Notes: generated from the letters alone by a model not told the origin. 64,000 nt of DNA from Bdellovibrio sp. ZAP7 (GCF_006874645.1 NZ_CP030082.1:3100001-3164000); one strand, 5' to 3'; counted from the first letter of the stretch, positions 35,546 through 45,161 are shown. Made by a program: numbers and translations.

Positions 35546-38500
35546 TTAGTGTGCGTCGCCGACGGCGGCGAAGGCTTGCTTTGTTTGCTCTCGGACTTTG
35601 TCACGTTTTCTGAATCTATCAGAGATCGAATACGCGGCTGGTACTACGAATAAAGTTAGAATCGTGGAAACCAAAACCCCACCGATCAAGCACAACGCCA
35701 TCGGGCGCATTGTTTCCGAACCAGCACCCGTTGCCATCGCAGAAGGAACGGCTGCGGCGATCGTTGCGATCGATGTCATCAGGATCGGACGAAGACGAAT
35801 TGGACATGCTTCCAATAAGGCGTTGTCGGCATTCAGTGCACCGCGATCACGAACCGTGTTCGTGAACTCAACCAACAAGATCGAGTTCTTTTTCACGATA
35901 CCCATCAAAAGCAAGAATCCGATCGCTGAGTACATGTTCAAAGACTGACCTGTTAACAACAGGGCAAAGAATGCACCCGAGAAGCTCAGTGGCAACGCCA
36001 ACAAGATCGTCGCGGGATCGATGAACGAGTTAAACTGAGAAGCCAAGATCATGTAGGCAATCACGATACCCAAGATGAACGCCAAGAAGAAACTTTGGAT
36101 GGATTCTTTGAACGTTTTCGAAGAACCTTGTTGCTCGATCATGTAACCCGGCTCCAAAGTCTTTTTACCGATTTCTAAAATCTTGTCCATCGCTGCTTGC
36201 TGAGAAGCTCCGGCTTTTAAGTTTGCGGTGATCGTAATCGCACGTTGACGATTCATACGCGAGATACTTTGCAATGCCTTGGTCGTCTCTTGCGTTGTCA
36301 CGCGAGAAATGGGAACCAAGTTCGCGCGGTTGTTTCCAATCAACAACTTTTTGATCTCGACCATCGCGTCTTCTTTGTTATCCAACTTTACTTTGATGTC
36401 GTAGCGGTGACCACCGTCAGGATACTCCCCGGCTTTCACTCCCCCGATCAAAGCATTCACTGTTGTACCAACAGCCGCAATACTGACACCGTGCTGAGCA
36501 GCTGAAACGCGATCTGGTTTCACTTGGATTTCTGGCATACCCAAAAGGTAGTTGGAATCGACGTCGACCATTAAACCAGTCTTAGTCATTTCATCCATGA
36601 TTTTTTGCGAGTAACCCGCAAGTTTTTCCCAGTCAGAACCCATGACAGTAAATTCAATCGGATAACCACGACCGCTTGAGAAACCACGTTGTGACATATC
36701 CATCAATACCGGGCGCACATCTGGGATTTTCGAAAAGGCTTCACGAGTCACCTGCATGAAATCCGTTTGGGTCATGCGCTTACCCGTTTTTGGATCTTTC
36801 GGACGCTCTTTGAATTCTTTCATCGTGATAAACATCATCGCGGTGTTGGCATCAGAAATACCACCACCGAAACCACCGATACTGGCAAAAACTTGCTTTA
36901 CTTCAGGGCGAGCACGCAACCATTCCTCTGCTTGTTTTACTTGTGTATCCGTGTAAGCCAAAGAACTTCCCACCGGTAAAATCAATCGCGCTAGGAAAAT
37001 GCTTTGATCTTGCGCTGGTGACATTTCTTTCACCAGGAATTTAACCGAGATGAACGACAAGGCCACGAACACTAATGAACCAATGATGACTTTCCAGCGC
37101 ATTTGCAAGGTTCTGCGCAACCATCTTTCGTAGCCCACTTTCAAAGAATCCATGAAAGCTTCAAACGCTTTACCGATTTTAGTTGTACGCTCGCCGTGGT
37201 GAACAAAACCAGCACAACGCATTGGTGTGATCGTCAAAGACTCAACCAGGGACAAGAAGACGGCAATCGAAATCGTCACCCCGAATTGCATCAAGAACTT
37301 ACCGATGATCCCCTTCATAAAGGCCACCGGAAGGAAGATCGCGATGACGGCTGCTGTTGCTGCCATAGCGGCAAATGAGATCTCACGAGCCCCCAGGATC
37401 GCGGATTCAATTTGTCCGTGCCCTTCTTCGTTATACCTAAAGATATTTTCAAGAACCATGATGGCATCATCGACGACAATACCGATCGCGAGAGTCAAAC
37501 CTAGCAACGTGAAAGTATTCAAAGTGTAACCCAAGAAATACAAACCGATAAAGGCCCCCAACAAGGACGTTGGAATAGAAAGTAAAACGTTGAACGTAGC
37601 AGACCAAGAACCCAAGAAGGCCCAACAAACCAAAGACGTCAAAACAACGGCCAAGATCAAGTGATGCGTCAACTCGCCCACGGATTTTTCGATGAACTGA
37701 GTGCTGTCAAAGTTCACATGAATTTTCATACCTTCAGGCAATTGCGACTGAATTTCTTCTGCCTTAGCCTTCACCGCTTTGGCCACGGCCACCGCATTCG
37801 TGCCACGCTGTTTACGAATACCCAAACCCAATGCTGGTTCGCCGTTAAAGCGAGAAATACGAGTGATGTTATCAAGACCCATGCTGACATCAGCCACTTG
37901 GCCGATTTTCACCATGTTCGTTGAATCTTGAATCAAAGAACCTGCGCGACGGCTGATCACGATGTTCTTAAACTCTTCGATGGTTTTTGCTTCACCCATC
38001 GTACGCACGTTGAAATTGCTTTTCTTGGTTTCAATGTAACCACCGGGAACTTCAGAGTGCTCGGACTTGATCGCATCGATCACGTCGTTCACTGCGATGT
38101 TATAGCCAGGAAGTTTTTTAGTATTTACGAATACACGAAGCACTGGATCGGTGTAACCACCCAGGAAAATATCGCCCACACCATCCACCGTGGTAAAACG
38201 ATCTTTCAAATAGTCGCGTGCGTATTTCATTAAAAATTCAAGGTCGCCCTTGTCGTAAGTAAGTGCCAACCACAAGATGGGTTGGTCATCGGGATTGGTT
38301 TTTGAAATAGTCGGTGCATCGACGTTGTCAGGAAGTAATCGCTGCGCACCTGAAACTTTTGCCTGAACATCTTGCAAAGCGAGATCGATATTGCGGTCCA
38401 AACTAAATTCTACGGTAATTGTTGCAGACCCAGTTTTACTGCTGGAAGTGATACTTTGGACGCCTTCGACACCCATCAAAGCACTTTCAATCACGTCAAC

Positions 38501-38689
38501 AACCTGAGTCTCCATTACTTCTGGAGCCGCACCATCCAACGTTACGCTGACCGACACTGTGGGAAAATCCACGTCAGGTAATTGGCTTAAACCCATTCTT
38601 GAAAACGAGATCAAACCGAAAATCATCAATCCAAACATTAACATCCATGCGAAGACTGGGTTCTTAATGGATATATCCGAAATGCGCAT
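35546..38689 (-). CDS. RND-family multidrug efflux transporter (HAE1/AcrB-like)
   Basis: A 1047-aa inner-membrane pump with twelve helices in two halves, each with a large periplasmic domain. MRISDISIKNPVFAW is the usual N terminus. VSVTLDGAAPEVMETQVVD, TLLGLTLAIGIVVDDAIMVL (the charged helix 4), GKFLMQFGVTISIAVF and VKKNSILLVEFTN match HAE1 pumps. AAGGAG before ATG 38689 fixes the start. The adaptor (MFP) gene usually next to such pumps is absent; a TolC-like protein is in the divergent operon. Substrates are unknown. Confidence 0.95.
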   Translation of the reverse strand: MRISDISIKNPVFAWMLMFGLMIFGLISFSRMGLSQLPDVDFPTVSVSVTLDGAAPEVMETQVVDVIESALMGVEGVQSITSSSKTGSATITVEFSLDRNIDLALQDVQAKVSGAQRLLPDNVDAPTISKTNPDDQPILWLALTYDKGDLEFLMKYARDYLKDRFTTVDGVGDIFLGGYTDPVLRVFVNTKKLPGYNIAVNDVIDAIKSEHSEVPGGYIETKKSNFNVRTMGEAKTIEEFKNIVISRRAGSLIQDSTNMVKIGQVADVSMGLDNITRISRFNGEPALGLGIRKQRGTNAVAVAKAVKAKAEEIQSQLPEGMKIHVNFDSTQFIEKSVGELTHHLILAVVLTSLVCWAFLGSWSATFNVLLSIPTSLLGAFIGLYFLGYTLNTFTLLGLTLAIGIVVDDAIMVLENIFRYNEEGHGQIESAILGAREISFAAMAATAAVIAIFLPVAFMKGIIGKFLMQFGVTISIAVFLSLVESLTITPMRCAGFVHHGERTTKIGKAFEAFMDSLKVGYERWLRRTLQMRWKVIIGSLVFVALSFISVKFLVKEMSPAQDQSIFLARLILPVGSSLAYTDTQVKQAEEWLRARPEVKQVFASIGGFGGGISDANTAMMFITMKEFKERPKDPKTGKRMTQTDFMQVTREAFSKIPDVRPVLMDMSQRGFSSGRGYPIEFTVMGSDWEKLAGYSQKIMDEMTKTGLMVDVDSNYLLGMPEIQVKPDRVSAAQHGVSIAAVGTTVNALIGGVKAGEYPDGGHRYDIKVKLDNKEDAMVEIKKLLIGNNRANLVPISRVTTQETTKALQSISRMNRQRAITITANLKAGASQQAAMDKILEIGKKTLEPGYMIEQQGSSKTFKESIQSFFLAFILGIVIAYMILASQFNSFIDPATILLALPLSFSGAFFALLLTGQSLNMYSAIGFLLLMGIVKKNSILLVEFTNTVRDRGALNADNALLEACPIRLRPILMTSIATIAAAVPSAMATGAGSETMRPMALCLIGGVLVSTILTLFVVPAAYSISDRFRKRDKVREQTKQAFAAVGDAH

Positions 38690-38803
38690 TCCTTCTCCTT
38701 GGAACAAAGACTCGATCAGTGTAACTCAGCACATCCTAACCAACCATGAACATCTTTCAACAAAAGATAACTCAAGACTTTGATTTTACTCAGCCTTCAT
38801 AAG

Positions 38804-38828
38804 GCCACCTAAGCAATACTTAGGTGGC
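38804..38828. promoter_or_regulatory. Perfect 10-bp inverted repeat between divergent efflux genes
   Basis: GCCACCTAAG and CTTAGGTGGC are perfect inverted copies around a 5-nt centre. It has no T tract, so it is not a classical terminator. It lies in the 211-nt region between the RND gene and the outer-membrane operon and is a candidate operator or leader hairpin. Confidence 0.45.
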
Positions 38829-38900
38829 TAATCAGTGATTGACATGACTGGTCTGGCGGACTATTTCTTTTCGGCAATAGTGCCACTTCTGGAGGCTTTC

Positions 38901-39668
38901 ATGTCGACTGCTCGTTACGCGAGTTCATTCTTGTTCGCTACTCTAACGTTCGTTTCCGCAATTGGTTGGTCGCAAGCGACTTCCACATCCCTAAGAGATG
39001 CTGCTCTTGCAGAAACTTCTGCCAAAGGTACAGCTCAAAAATATGCATCCGATGCTCAGACAACTGGAATGTTGGTTTTGAAAGATCCAAAACCAGAAAT
39101 CGTCACACGTCCTTGGCAATACTTCGCAGGTTTCACAGCTCAGCAATTCCAAGCTAAAGGAACAGTGACAACTGAAACTGCAGGAACTTTTGATTTGAGC
39201 CAAAATGATCAAACATTTATGCCGGGCCTCACATTCGGCGTGATGACACCTGAATGGAACCTAAAAAATATTTTGATCAGCGGTGGCGTTCGTTTCGATG
39301 CTTCCATGGCGACACAAAATGCGGCGGTAACATTGCCTTCCGGCGCAACAATTGATGACGCACGTTTAAACACGACGATGGCATCACTTGGACCGGTTTT
39401 GAATATTAGCCACGCGAAAGTATCTTGGTTGGCACTAACGTTCACTCCGCAATATGGAAACTTGAACTACACGCAAACTTCTTCAAACGATTTTGCGCAC
39501 TTCTCCAAACAAGCTTCTTACTTGGCGATGAACTATGGGTTAGACTTCCGTTTGACAAAAAAATGGTCGGTTTTCACTGAATGGTCACAAAGAGAATTGC
39601 GTGATCAAAATCAGGAAATCGCTCTTGAAAAAGACAACTTTGAATTAGGAACTAGAGTGTCATGGTAA
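38901..39668 (+). CDS. Outer-membrane beta-barrel protein, unknown
   Basis: A 255-aa protein with a signal peptide (IGWSQA before TSTSL). The mature part has repeated amphipathic strands (YFAGFTAQQF, VSWLALTFTPQYGNLNYT, YLAMNYGLDFRL, WSVFTEWSQREL) and ends in FELGTRVSW, with a C-terminal aromatic residue typical of outer-membrane barrels. GGAGG before ATG 38901 supports the start; upstream codons in the frame are not used. It is the first gene of an operon with a TolC-like protein (7-nt overlap) and a lipoprotein. Confidence 0.7.
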   Translation: MSTARYASSFLFATLTFVSAIGWSQATSTSLRDAALAETSAKGTAQKYASDAQTTGMLVLKDPKPEIVTRPWQYFAGFTAQQFQAKGTVTTETAGTFDLSQNDQTFMPGLTFGVMTPEWNLKNILISGGVRFDASMATQNAAVTLPSGATIDDARLNTTMASLGPVLNISHAKVSWLALTFTPQYGNLNYTQTSSNDFAHFSKQASYLAMNYGLDFRLTKKWSVFTEWSQRELRDQNQEIALEKDNFELGTRVSW

Positions 39669-41137
39669 AAAAAATCATTCTTCTTCTTTGTGCAACTTCG
39701 ACTGCTTGGGCGCAACAACCTGTTGCCGCGCCTAAAGTCATCACTCTGACACAGAAAAAAGTGGCAGAGTTGGCTTTACAGCAAGGCTACCGCACCAAAG
39801 AAGTAAACCTTCAGTATCAACAATTTAAGCTTCCCTATGCTGAAACTCTGGCTAGGTACGATTGGCTTCTTAATGCAGCCACTGGTTACGAGCAGGACAA
39901 GCAAGCGCAACTTTTAACATCACCTACGCTGGATCCACACAACAAGATCGAGCGCTATAACACGACGTTCTCGTTGCAAAAGCCTTTCACGACAGGAACA
40001 TTGGCAACGCTTGAACTAAACCGCCTGTCCCTAAACGCAGACTATGATTCAGCAATCGCAACGCCTCCTCCGAGCAATCAAACTTTGGATCGCGCAGGGA
40101 TCATCCTTGAGCAAGCGATCTTGGGTAACTTCTTCGGTGTGGCTGACCGTGGGACTGTGAATGCAGCAGAACAAAACTACCAAGCTTCCGAAATCCTTCG
40201 TGCGAATGATTTAGAAAACGTGGTGTTGGAAGCTGTTCGCCAATTCTGGCAGGCATATATCGCTCAGGAAAACTTCAGAGAGGCCGTCAGCGCTCGTGAC
40301 CGCTATAAAAAACTTGTGGAGACAGTTCGCAGAAAAACTTCTTTGGGTTACTCCAACCCAGGAGACTTGCCGCAAGCTCAAGCCGAACTTGAAACTCGCG
40401 AACAAACTGTGAAGCTGACTTCGACAGATTACCTAGCTTCTGTTGAGAATCTTTTGACGGCACTAGCTCTAGATCCAAAATCTGAAGTGAAATTTGAAAT
40501 GAGTGCCGCGCTTCCGGCTATGCCAAGCTTGCCTCCAAAAGCCACTGAAGATTTGCGTGCGATCCGTTCGCAAAAATTGAAAGTCTCTGCCGCAGAAGAA
40601 AGCTTAACCGCTTCCAAGTCTTTGTCTTACCCGACTTTGAATGTTGTGGGTAAAGCTTATACGACGGGCGTGGGTGAAAAATCGGAGGATTCTTACTCTG
40701 AAGTGACTGGCGGCTCTCGTCCTGATTACTACATCGGTTTGAGATTTGCTTACAACTTTGGATCAGACATCCAAAACGAACGTATCGTTTACAACAAATT
40801 GAATCGCGATCTGGAACAAACACGTTTGCAACGTCAAATGGTGGAAGTTGTGGACGCGAACACACAAGCTGAGCGTAAGGCTCAAGCGGCTTACTCGATT
40901 GCCCAAAGCGCCGAGAAGCAAAAAGGCTTCCGCGAGAAAGCAGTCACGGAATTGAACCGTTCCTACTCTCAAGGAAGAACTGATATTAATAATTTGATCA
41001 TTGCTCTGAACAACTCATTTACAGCGGAGATTCAATACATCACTGCAGTAGGTAACTACCACATCGCTCTAAATGAGTGGGCAGCAGCAAGGGACGAACT
41101 TATTCCTGACGAACAGCCGTCAGAAGACAAGAAATAG
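39662..41137 (+). CDS. TolC-family outer-membrane efflux protein
   Basis: A 491-aa protein with a signal peptide (ATSTAWA before QQPV). It shows the two-fold repeated OEP domain: long helices with LEAVRQFWQAYIAQENFREAV and VTELNRSYSQGRTDINNLI as the usual OEP signature, and amphipathic strands (YYIGLRFAYNFG). TolC proteins form trimeric channels with an inner-membrane pump and an adaptor. Here it overlaps the barrel gene and precedes a lipoprotein gene by 12 nt. The partner pump may be the divergent RND protein. Confidence 0.85.
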   Translation: MVKKIILLLCATSTAWAQQPVAAPKVITLTQKKVAELALQQGYRTKEVNLQYQQFKLPYAETLARYDWLLNAATGYEQDKQAQLLTSPTLDPHNKIERYNTTFSLQKPFTTGTLATLELNRLSLNADYDSAIATPPPSNQTLDRAGIILEQAILGNFFGVADRGTVNAAEQNYQASEILRANDLENVVLEAVRQFWQAYIAQENFREAVSARDRYKKLVETVRRKTSLGYSNPGDLPQAQAELETREQTVKLTSTDYLASVENLLTALALDPKSEVKFEMSAALPAMPSLPPKATEDLRAIRSQKLKVSAAEESLTASKSLSYPTLNVVGKAYTTGVGEKSEDSYSEVTGGSRPDYYIGLRFAYNFGSDIQNERIVYNKLNRDLEQTRLQRQMVEVVDANTQAERKAQAAYSIAQSAEKQKGFREKAVTELNRSYSQGRTDINNLIIALNNSFTAEIQYITAVGNYHIALNEWAAARDELIPDEQPSEDKK

Positions 41138-41149
41138 GCAGGGGATTTT

Positions 41150-42130
41150 ATGTTGAAGAAAATTATTTTAACTTTGAGCGTATTAAGCCTGGCTGCTTGC
41201 GCGTTCAACAATGACGAGTCAAGCGCTAACAAAAGAAACAAAAAGCTAGCTGAAGAAAATGCTCGCGCTGCCGCGATCTTTTCCAAAGTGGAAGGTTCCT
41301 ACCAAGGAAACTTGATCCGTGAAAACGGTGCCACTGAAGTTATTGAAATTAAGCTGGTTGGACTTTCAGTAGAAACTGGCGCCAAGAACGACGATGGCTC
41401 CGCAATCAACCAATACCTTCAAACAGCGGTATACACTCGTATCTCCCCGTCATCTGCATCCATGACTGGCTTGTCAGCCAATTATACTGCTGAACTGGGA
41501 ACACTGACGATTACGAACCCTGCTAAAGATATCAATAACGATGACGTTCATTCAATTACGGCAACTATTAAAGACGGCATCATGAATGGTGTGGTTGTAT
41601 CTAAAGCTGGCATCATCGGTCGCATGTCTTTGAAATTCGTCATCGGTGGTTCATCGAACGGTGGCAACGGTTCTGACGAACAATACTATGACCGTCTTCG
41701 CCAAAAATACGCGAAGATCTCTGGTATGTACTATGGTTGTGTGATCACAACGAAGGACATGACTCAAAGAGGTGTTCCGAACTACAAAGCGAAAATGACT
41801 TTGTCCGTGTTCGAAGAGAAAGTTGTCGGAAAAGACAAAACAACTCGTCCCACTTTGGTTGGAACATTCCTAAGAAATGACGACCCAGACGAGTTCTTAA
41901 GAGCGGCTCTTAGCGGCGAATACCGCGACGACTTGGTTCCTGCAGCCCTTAACCTTGACGGTAAGTACACGGGCCAAACAAATGGCTATGTGACTGTATT
42001 CAAAGGCACTCTTTCTGCAGACGGCGACTATGTTGCAGAGTACTCCAGCAACAACTTCGGTTTTGAAGGCAAAATGTACTTCAAACGCGGCAAAACATAC
42101 CCAGCGAAATGCGCCAACGTTTCCCGCTAA
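41150..42130 (+). CDS. Lipoprotein, unknown
   Basis: A 326-aa protein with the lipobox LAAC (Cys 17). The mature part is Ser/Asn/Asp-rich, has strand-like segments and ends with a lone Cys in PAKCANVSR. No domain is recognised. It is the third gene of the barrel-TolC-lipoprotein operon and is followed by a terminator. It may be an accessory of the outer-membrane channel. Confidence 0.75.
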   Translation: MLKKIILTLSVLSLAACAFNNDESSANKRNKKLAEENARAAAIFSKVEGSYQGNLIRENGATEVIEIKLVGLSVETGAKNDDGSAINQYLQTAVYTRISPSSASMTGLSANYTAELGTLTITNPAKDINNDDVHSITATIKDGIMNGVVVSKAGIIGRMSLKFVIGGSSNGGNGSDEQYYDRLRQKYAKISGMYYGCVITTKDMTQRGVPNYKAKMTLSVFEEKVVGKDKTTRPTLVGTFLRNDDPDEFLRAALSGEYRDDLVPAALNLDGKYTGQTNGYVTVFKGTLSADGDYVAEYSSNNFGFEGKMYFKRGKTYPAKCANVSR

Positions 42131-42158
42131 TATCGAAAAGATCTAAAGCCTAAAAACA

Positions 42159-42187
42159 AAAACCCAGCTCTCAACAAGCTGGGTTTT
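42159..42187 (+). terminator. Terminator after the lipoprotein gene
   Basis: AACCCAGCT pairs with AGCTGGGTT around a 7-nt loop, with A5 before and T6 after. Confidence 0.88.
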
Positions 42188-42212
42188 TTATTTTCCCAAA
42201 TTCTCCCAGCAA

Positions 42213-42430
42213 AATTAGAAGCGAAATCCTAAGACAAAATTCCGATCTGCGGTGAAGGCGGCAAGCCAAAGCCTGCATGCAGCCGACCTCCGTGGGCGCC
42301 ACGACGGCGCGCACTCGCCGCAGGCGAGCCACGGCTGAGCCCGGACGGCGTGTCGGCGGAACTGCAGGCTTTGGCTTGTCGCCTTCACCGCAGTACCGAG
42401 AACCAAGTTGTTAGGATTTGCCTTCTAATT
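42213..42430. repeat. Long inverted-repeat element 2 with internal hairpins
   Basis: Inner arms of 31 nt (42247-42277 and 42363-42393) are inverted copies with one mismatch. Outer arms of 20 nt (42213-42232 and 42411-42430) match with two mismatches, and the right outer arm contains the stop codon of the ABC-F gene. Inside are CTCGCC/GGCGAG (42314-42328), CGTGG/CCACG (42291-42303) and a competing CAGCCG/CGGCTG pair. The interior is clearly more GC-rich than the neighbours. It lies between convergent genes. Confidence 0.75.
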
Positions 42431-44210
42431 GCGACCATCGGTCGTAGAGGCGTTCGATCTCTTTTTGCAGAGTCGCGATCTCGGTGTAAAGCTCTTGCAC
42501 CTTCTTGGCGTTGCTAGCGACTTCAGGAAGCATGCTTTGGGTTTGCGCGGTCTGAAGCTTTTCCTCAAGACCCGCAATCGTCGCTTCCATATTCTCCAGC
42601 TCGAACTTTTCTTTGAAGCTTAGCTTTTTAGGTTTCCCGGAAGCGGCTTTCGCCTCTTGCTTTTCTTCCTGTTTTTTAGTGGCTTCGATCTCTTTTAGAT
42701 CCTCAAACCACTCTTCCCATTGCAGGAATCCGGCAAAACGTTCCATCGTCATATTGCCATCTGGATTTTTATGAAGAGCGATGATGTCTTTCGCCACCTG
42801 ATCCATAAAGTAACGGTCATGGGTTACCAAAATCACGGCACCATTGAATTCGCGCAAAGATTCTTCCAATACCGCCAGAGTTTGCACGTCCAAGTCATTC
42901 GTTGGCTCATCCAGAATCAAAACTTGCGCTTCATTCAACATCAATTGAGCGATACGCAGACGGGCTTGCTCCCCACCTGACAGTTTTTCGACTGGCATAT
43001 CCATTTGTTGGCGATTGAATTGGAAGCGCTCCAAATAGCTGCGGGCATAGACGTAAGAACCTTGATAGTGAACATAGTCACCATCAGGACAGATATTTTT
43101 CAAAACGGATTGCTGGGGATTCAAAGTCTCGCGGTTTTGTTCAAAGTACGCGACTTTCAAATTCTCGGCGCGCTTGACCTCGCCCATGTCCGGCTGTTCT
43201 TGCCCAAGCATGATGCGAATCAAAGTGGACTTACCACTCCCGTTATCCCCCAACAAAGCCATGCGGGTTTTTGGATTTATCAAGTAAGTAAAATCCTTAA
43301 ACAACAGACGGTCATCATAAGCTTTGGTGATATGAGAAAGCTCGATCAGCTTTTGAGGATTGCGATCGGCATCTTTAAATTCAATTTTTACTGTGCGGTT
43401 GGCGTTTTTCGAAACCAAGTCCGACACGTCATCTTTCAATGTGTGGGCACGATCGATACGGGCTTTTTGCTTCGTCAAACGGGCCTTCGCCCCACGACGT
43501 AGCCACTCGGTCTCACGACGAAGAGTGTTCTTCATCGTCAATTCTTTGGCTTCTTGACCCGCCATCATCAATTCTTTGGATTCCACATAGGCCGAATAAT
43601 CGCCCAAGGTCACAAACAGATAGTTCGGATTTTTAGGATCCAAATCAAAGATCTTGTTCGTCACACGCTGTAAGAACAAGCGGTCATGGGTGATAATCAA
43701 AGTTGCAAATTGAGCTTTGGCCAAAAATTCTTCCAGCCACATGATACTTGTTACGTCCAAGTGATTCGTCGGCTCATCCAGCAACAAAAGCTGCGGATTG
43801 CGCACAAGTTCGCGAGCCAAAGCCACGCGTTTTCTCCAACCACCGGAAAGATCTTCCACCAGGAACGTGTCACCGAACTGAGAAAGCTCCAAACGAGCCA
43901 TCCACTCATAAGCAGGTCCGATCACTTCGTTGTAATCGTTGTCCGCCATAATCGCATCCAGGATCGAAACGCCAGGATCAAAGGAAGGCGTTTGTTCCAG
44001 GTAACCAATCGTCAAACCTTTGTTCATGGTGACTTCACCACCGTCAGGCTTCATACGACCTGCGATGATTTTTAGAAGCGTAGATTTACCAGCCCCATTC
44101 GGTCCGACTAAACCAATGCGGTCGCCTTCATCAATCCCCAGACTGACGTTTTTAAATAGAGTTTTTCCCGCGAATGATTTTTCGAGCTTATAGGTACTAA
44201 GTAATGGCAT
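42411..44210 (-). CDS. ABC-F family ATPase (Uup-like)
   Basis: A 599-aa soluble protein with two ABC domains and no membrane helix. Walker A GPNGAGKST (about 37-45) and GDNGSGKST (second half), signatures LSGGWRKRVALARELV and LSGGEQARLRIAQLM, Walker B LLLLDEPTNHLD and VLILDEPTNDLD, and the ABC-F linker between the halves (about 235-305, RRETEWLRRGAKARLTKQK) are present. The C-terminal coiled coil (530-599) is typical of Uup. ABC-F proteins act on the ribosomal E site. The last 20 nt of the gene lie in an inverted-repeat arm. Confidence 0.93.
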   Translation of the reverse strand: MPLLSTYKLEKSFAGKTLFKNVSLGIDEGDRIGLVGPNGAGKSTLLKIIAGRMKPDGGEVTMNKGLTIGYLEQTPSFDPGVSILDAIMADNDYNEVIGPAYEWMARLELSQFGDTFLVEDLSGGWRKRVALARELVRNPQLLLLDEPTNHLDVTSIMWLEEFLAKAQFATLIITHDRLFLQRVTNKIFDLDPKNPNYLFVTLGDYSAYVESKELMMAGQEAKELTMKNTLRRETEWLRRGAKARLTKQKARIDRAHTLKDDVSDLVSKNANRTVKIEFKDADRNPQKLIELSHITKAYDDRLLFKDFTYLINPKTRMALLGDNGSGKSTLIRIMLGQEQPDMGEVKRAENLKVAYFEQNRETLNPQQSVLKNICPDGDYVHYQGSYVYARSYLERFQFNRQQMDMPVEKLSGGEQARLRIAQLMLNEAQVLILDEPTNDLDVQTLAVLEESLREFNGAVILVTHDRYFMDQVAKDIIALHKNPDGNMTMERFAGFLQWEEWFEDLKEIEATKKQEEKQEAKAASGKPKKLSFKEKFELENMEATIAGLEEKLQTAQTQSMLPEVASNAKKVQELYTEIATLQKEIERLYDRWSQLEGKS

Positions 44211-44258
44211 GGAGCCAACCTACGCTGAAACGTGTCAAGATTCAAGCGACATACCGCT

Positions 44259-44384
44259 CTAACACCCCGCTCGAAACAAAGAGCACTTGGAACGGGCAAG
44301 ATTTTCTTGGGCTTCGGAGATCGTGATCCACGTCGAAATGCAAAACAGTAAGACTAGCAATCCTATCACACGTCCTGTGCGCAT
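44259..44384 (-). CDS. 41-aa signal-peptide-bearing small protein
   Basis: From ATG 44384 the peptide has a basic start, a hydrophobic stretch (VIGLLVLLFCISTWI) and a possible cleavage site SEA before QENLARS, leaving about 17 residues with two Cys. AGGAGG lies 4 nt before the ATG, a very strong ribosome-binding site. The short length makes it a tentative gene; it could be a secreted peptide or a membrane peptide. Confidence 0.5.
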   Translation of the reverse strand: MRTGRVIGLLVLLFCISTWITISEAQENLARSKCSLFRAGC

Positions 44385-44501
44385 AGTTCCTCCTGATTTT
44401 ATCGCTTTGCACTCATTCTGCGCAAAAATGTGAGGGAAACCAACCACAGGCAGTTTGTTTTGATAATTCGCAATTATTTTTAGAATAACTGTGTCGGCTG
44501 A

Positions 44502-45158
44502 CTATTCGACTTCCAGATGTCGCTCTTCCAGCATTCGTAGGTAATCTTCACGATCAATCAAACGTCCCCCGAATTGCGCCACCACCGGCGTGACCATTTG
44601 CACATCCATCCACTCATGTCCAAGCTGAGTCAAATGTTCAACCAAAAACCACAGAGCTAATTTGGAAGCGTTGGGTTTTTTATAAAACATACTTTCACCG
44701 CTAAAAACACCTTCTACCAGGACACCGTAAATGCCACCGATCAAAATATTGTTTTCGCGAACTTCAATGGACAAACCGAAGCCGGCTTTATTGAATTCAT
44801 GGTAGGCACGTTTCATCACCGGTAAGATCCAAGTGCCATCCTGCCCCGGCCGAATCTGATTCGCACACTCGCTCATGACGTGATCAAAATCTTTATTAAC
44901 CGTATAGGTGATCTGCGGATTTTTACGACGAAAGCGTTCCAAACTTTCAGGCACGTGAAACTCTTTGAAAATTAAAACCCCGCGTTTTTCAGGAGAAAAC
45001 CACAGCATCGGAAAGCCGACCTGGGGCCAAGGAAAAATTCCTTTGGAATAAGCCGTGTACAAGGTTCCGACATCTAATTTTCCACCGACGGCCAAAATTC
45101 CTTCGGCCATCGTATCGCGCGGATCTGGAAAATCGACTGATGAGTGGAACCTTGCCAA
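44502..45158 (-). CDS. aat: Leucyl/phenylalanyl-tRNA-protein transferase
   Basis: A 218-aa protein. FPDPRDTMAEGILAVGGKLD, LYTAYSKGIFPWPQ, LWFSPEKRGVL, WILPVMKRAYHEFNKAGFG and GVFSGESMFYKKPNASKLAL are the Aat motifs. It adds Leu or Phe from tRNA to proteins with N-terminal Arg or Lys for N-end-rule degradation by ClpAP. The start is TTG 45158, preceded by AGGA within the stop region of the sugar dehydrogenase gene, 3 nt downstream of that stop. Confidence 0.94.
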   Translation of the reverse strand: MARFHSSVDFPDPRDTMAEGILAVGGKLDVGTLYTAYSKGIFPWPQVGFPMLWFSPEKRGVLIFKEFHVPESLERFRRKNPQITYTVNKDFDHVMSECANQIRPGQDGTWILPVMKRAYHEFNKAGFGLSIEVRENNILIGGIYGVLVEGVFSGESMFYKKPNASKLALWFLVEHLTQLGHEWMDVQMVTPVVAQFGGRLIDREDYLRMLEERHLEVE

Positions 45159-45161
45159 ACT

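Noticed and set aside
42215-42406. Open frame on the minus strand within element 2 ending in a barrel-like C terminus
   Set aside because: It has no start context or known domain; the ending follows from the inverted-repeat arms.
42213-42430. Element 2 considered as an integron attC site
   Set aside because: The arms are far longer and more perfect than attC stems and no clear core GTTRRRY/RYYYAAC pair or integrase was found.
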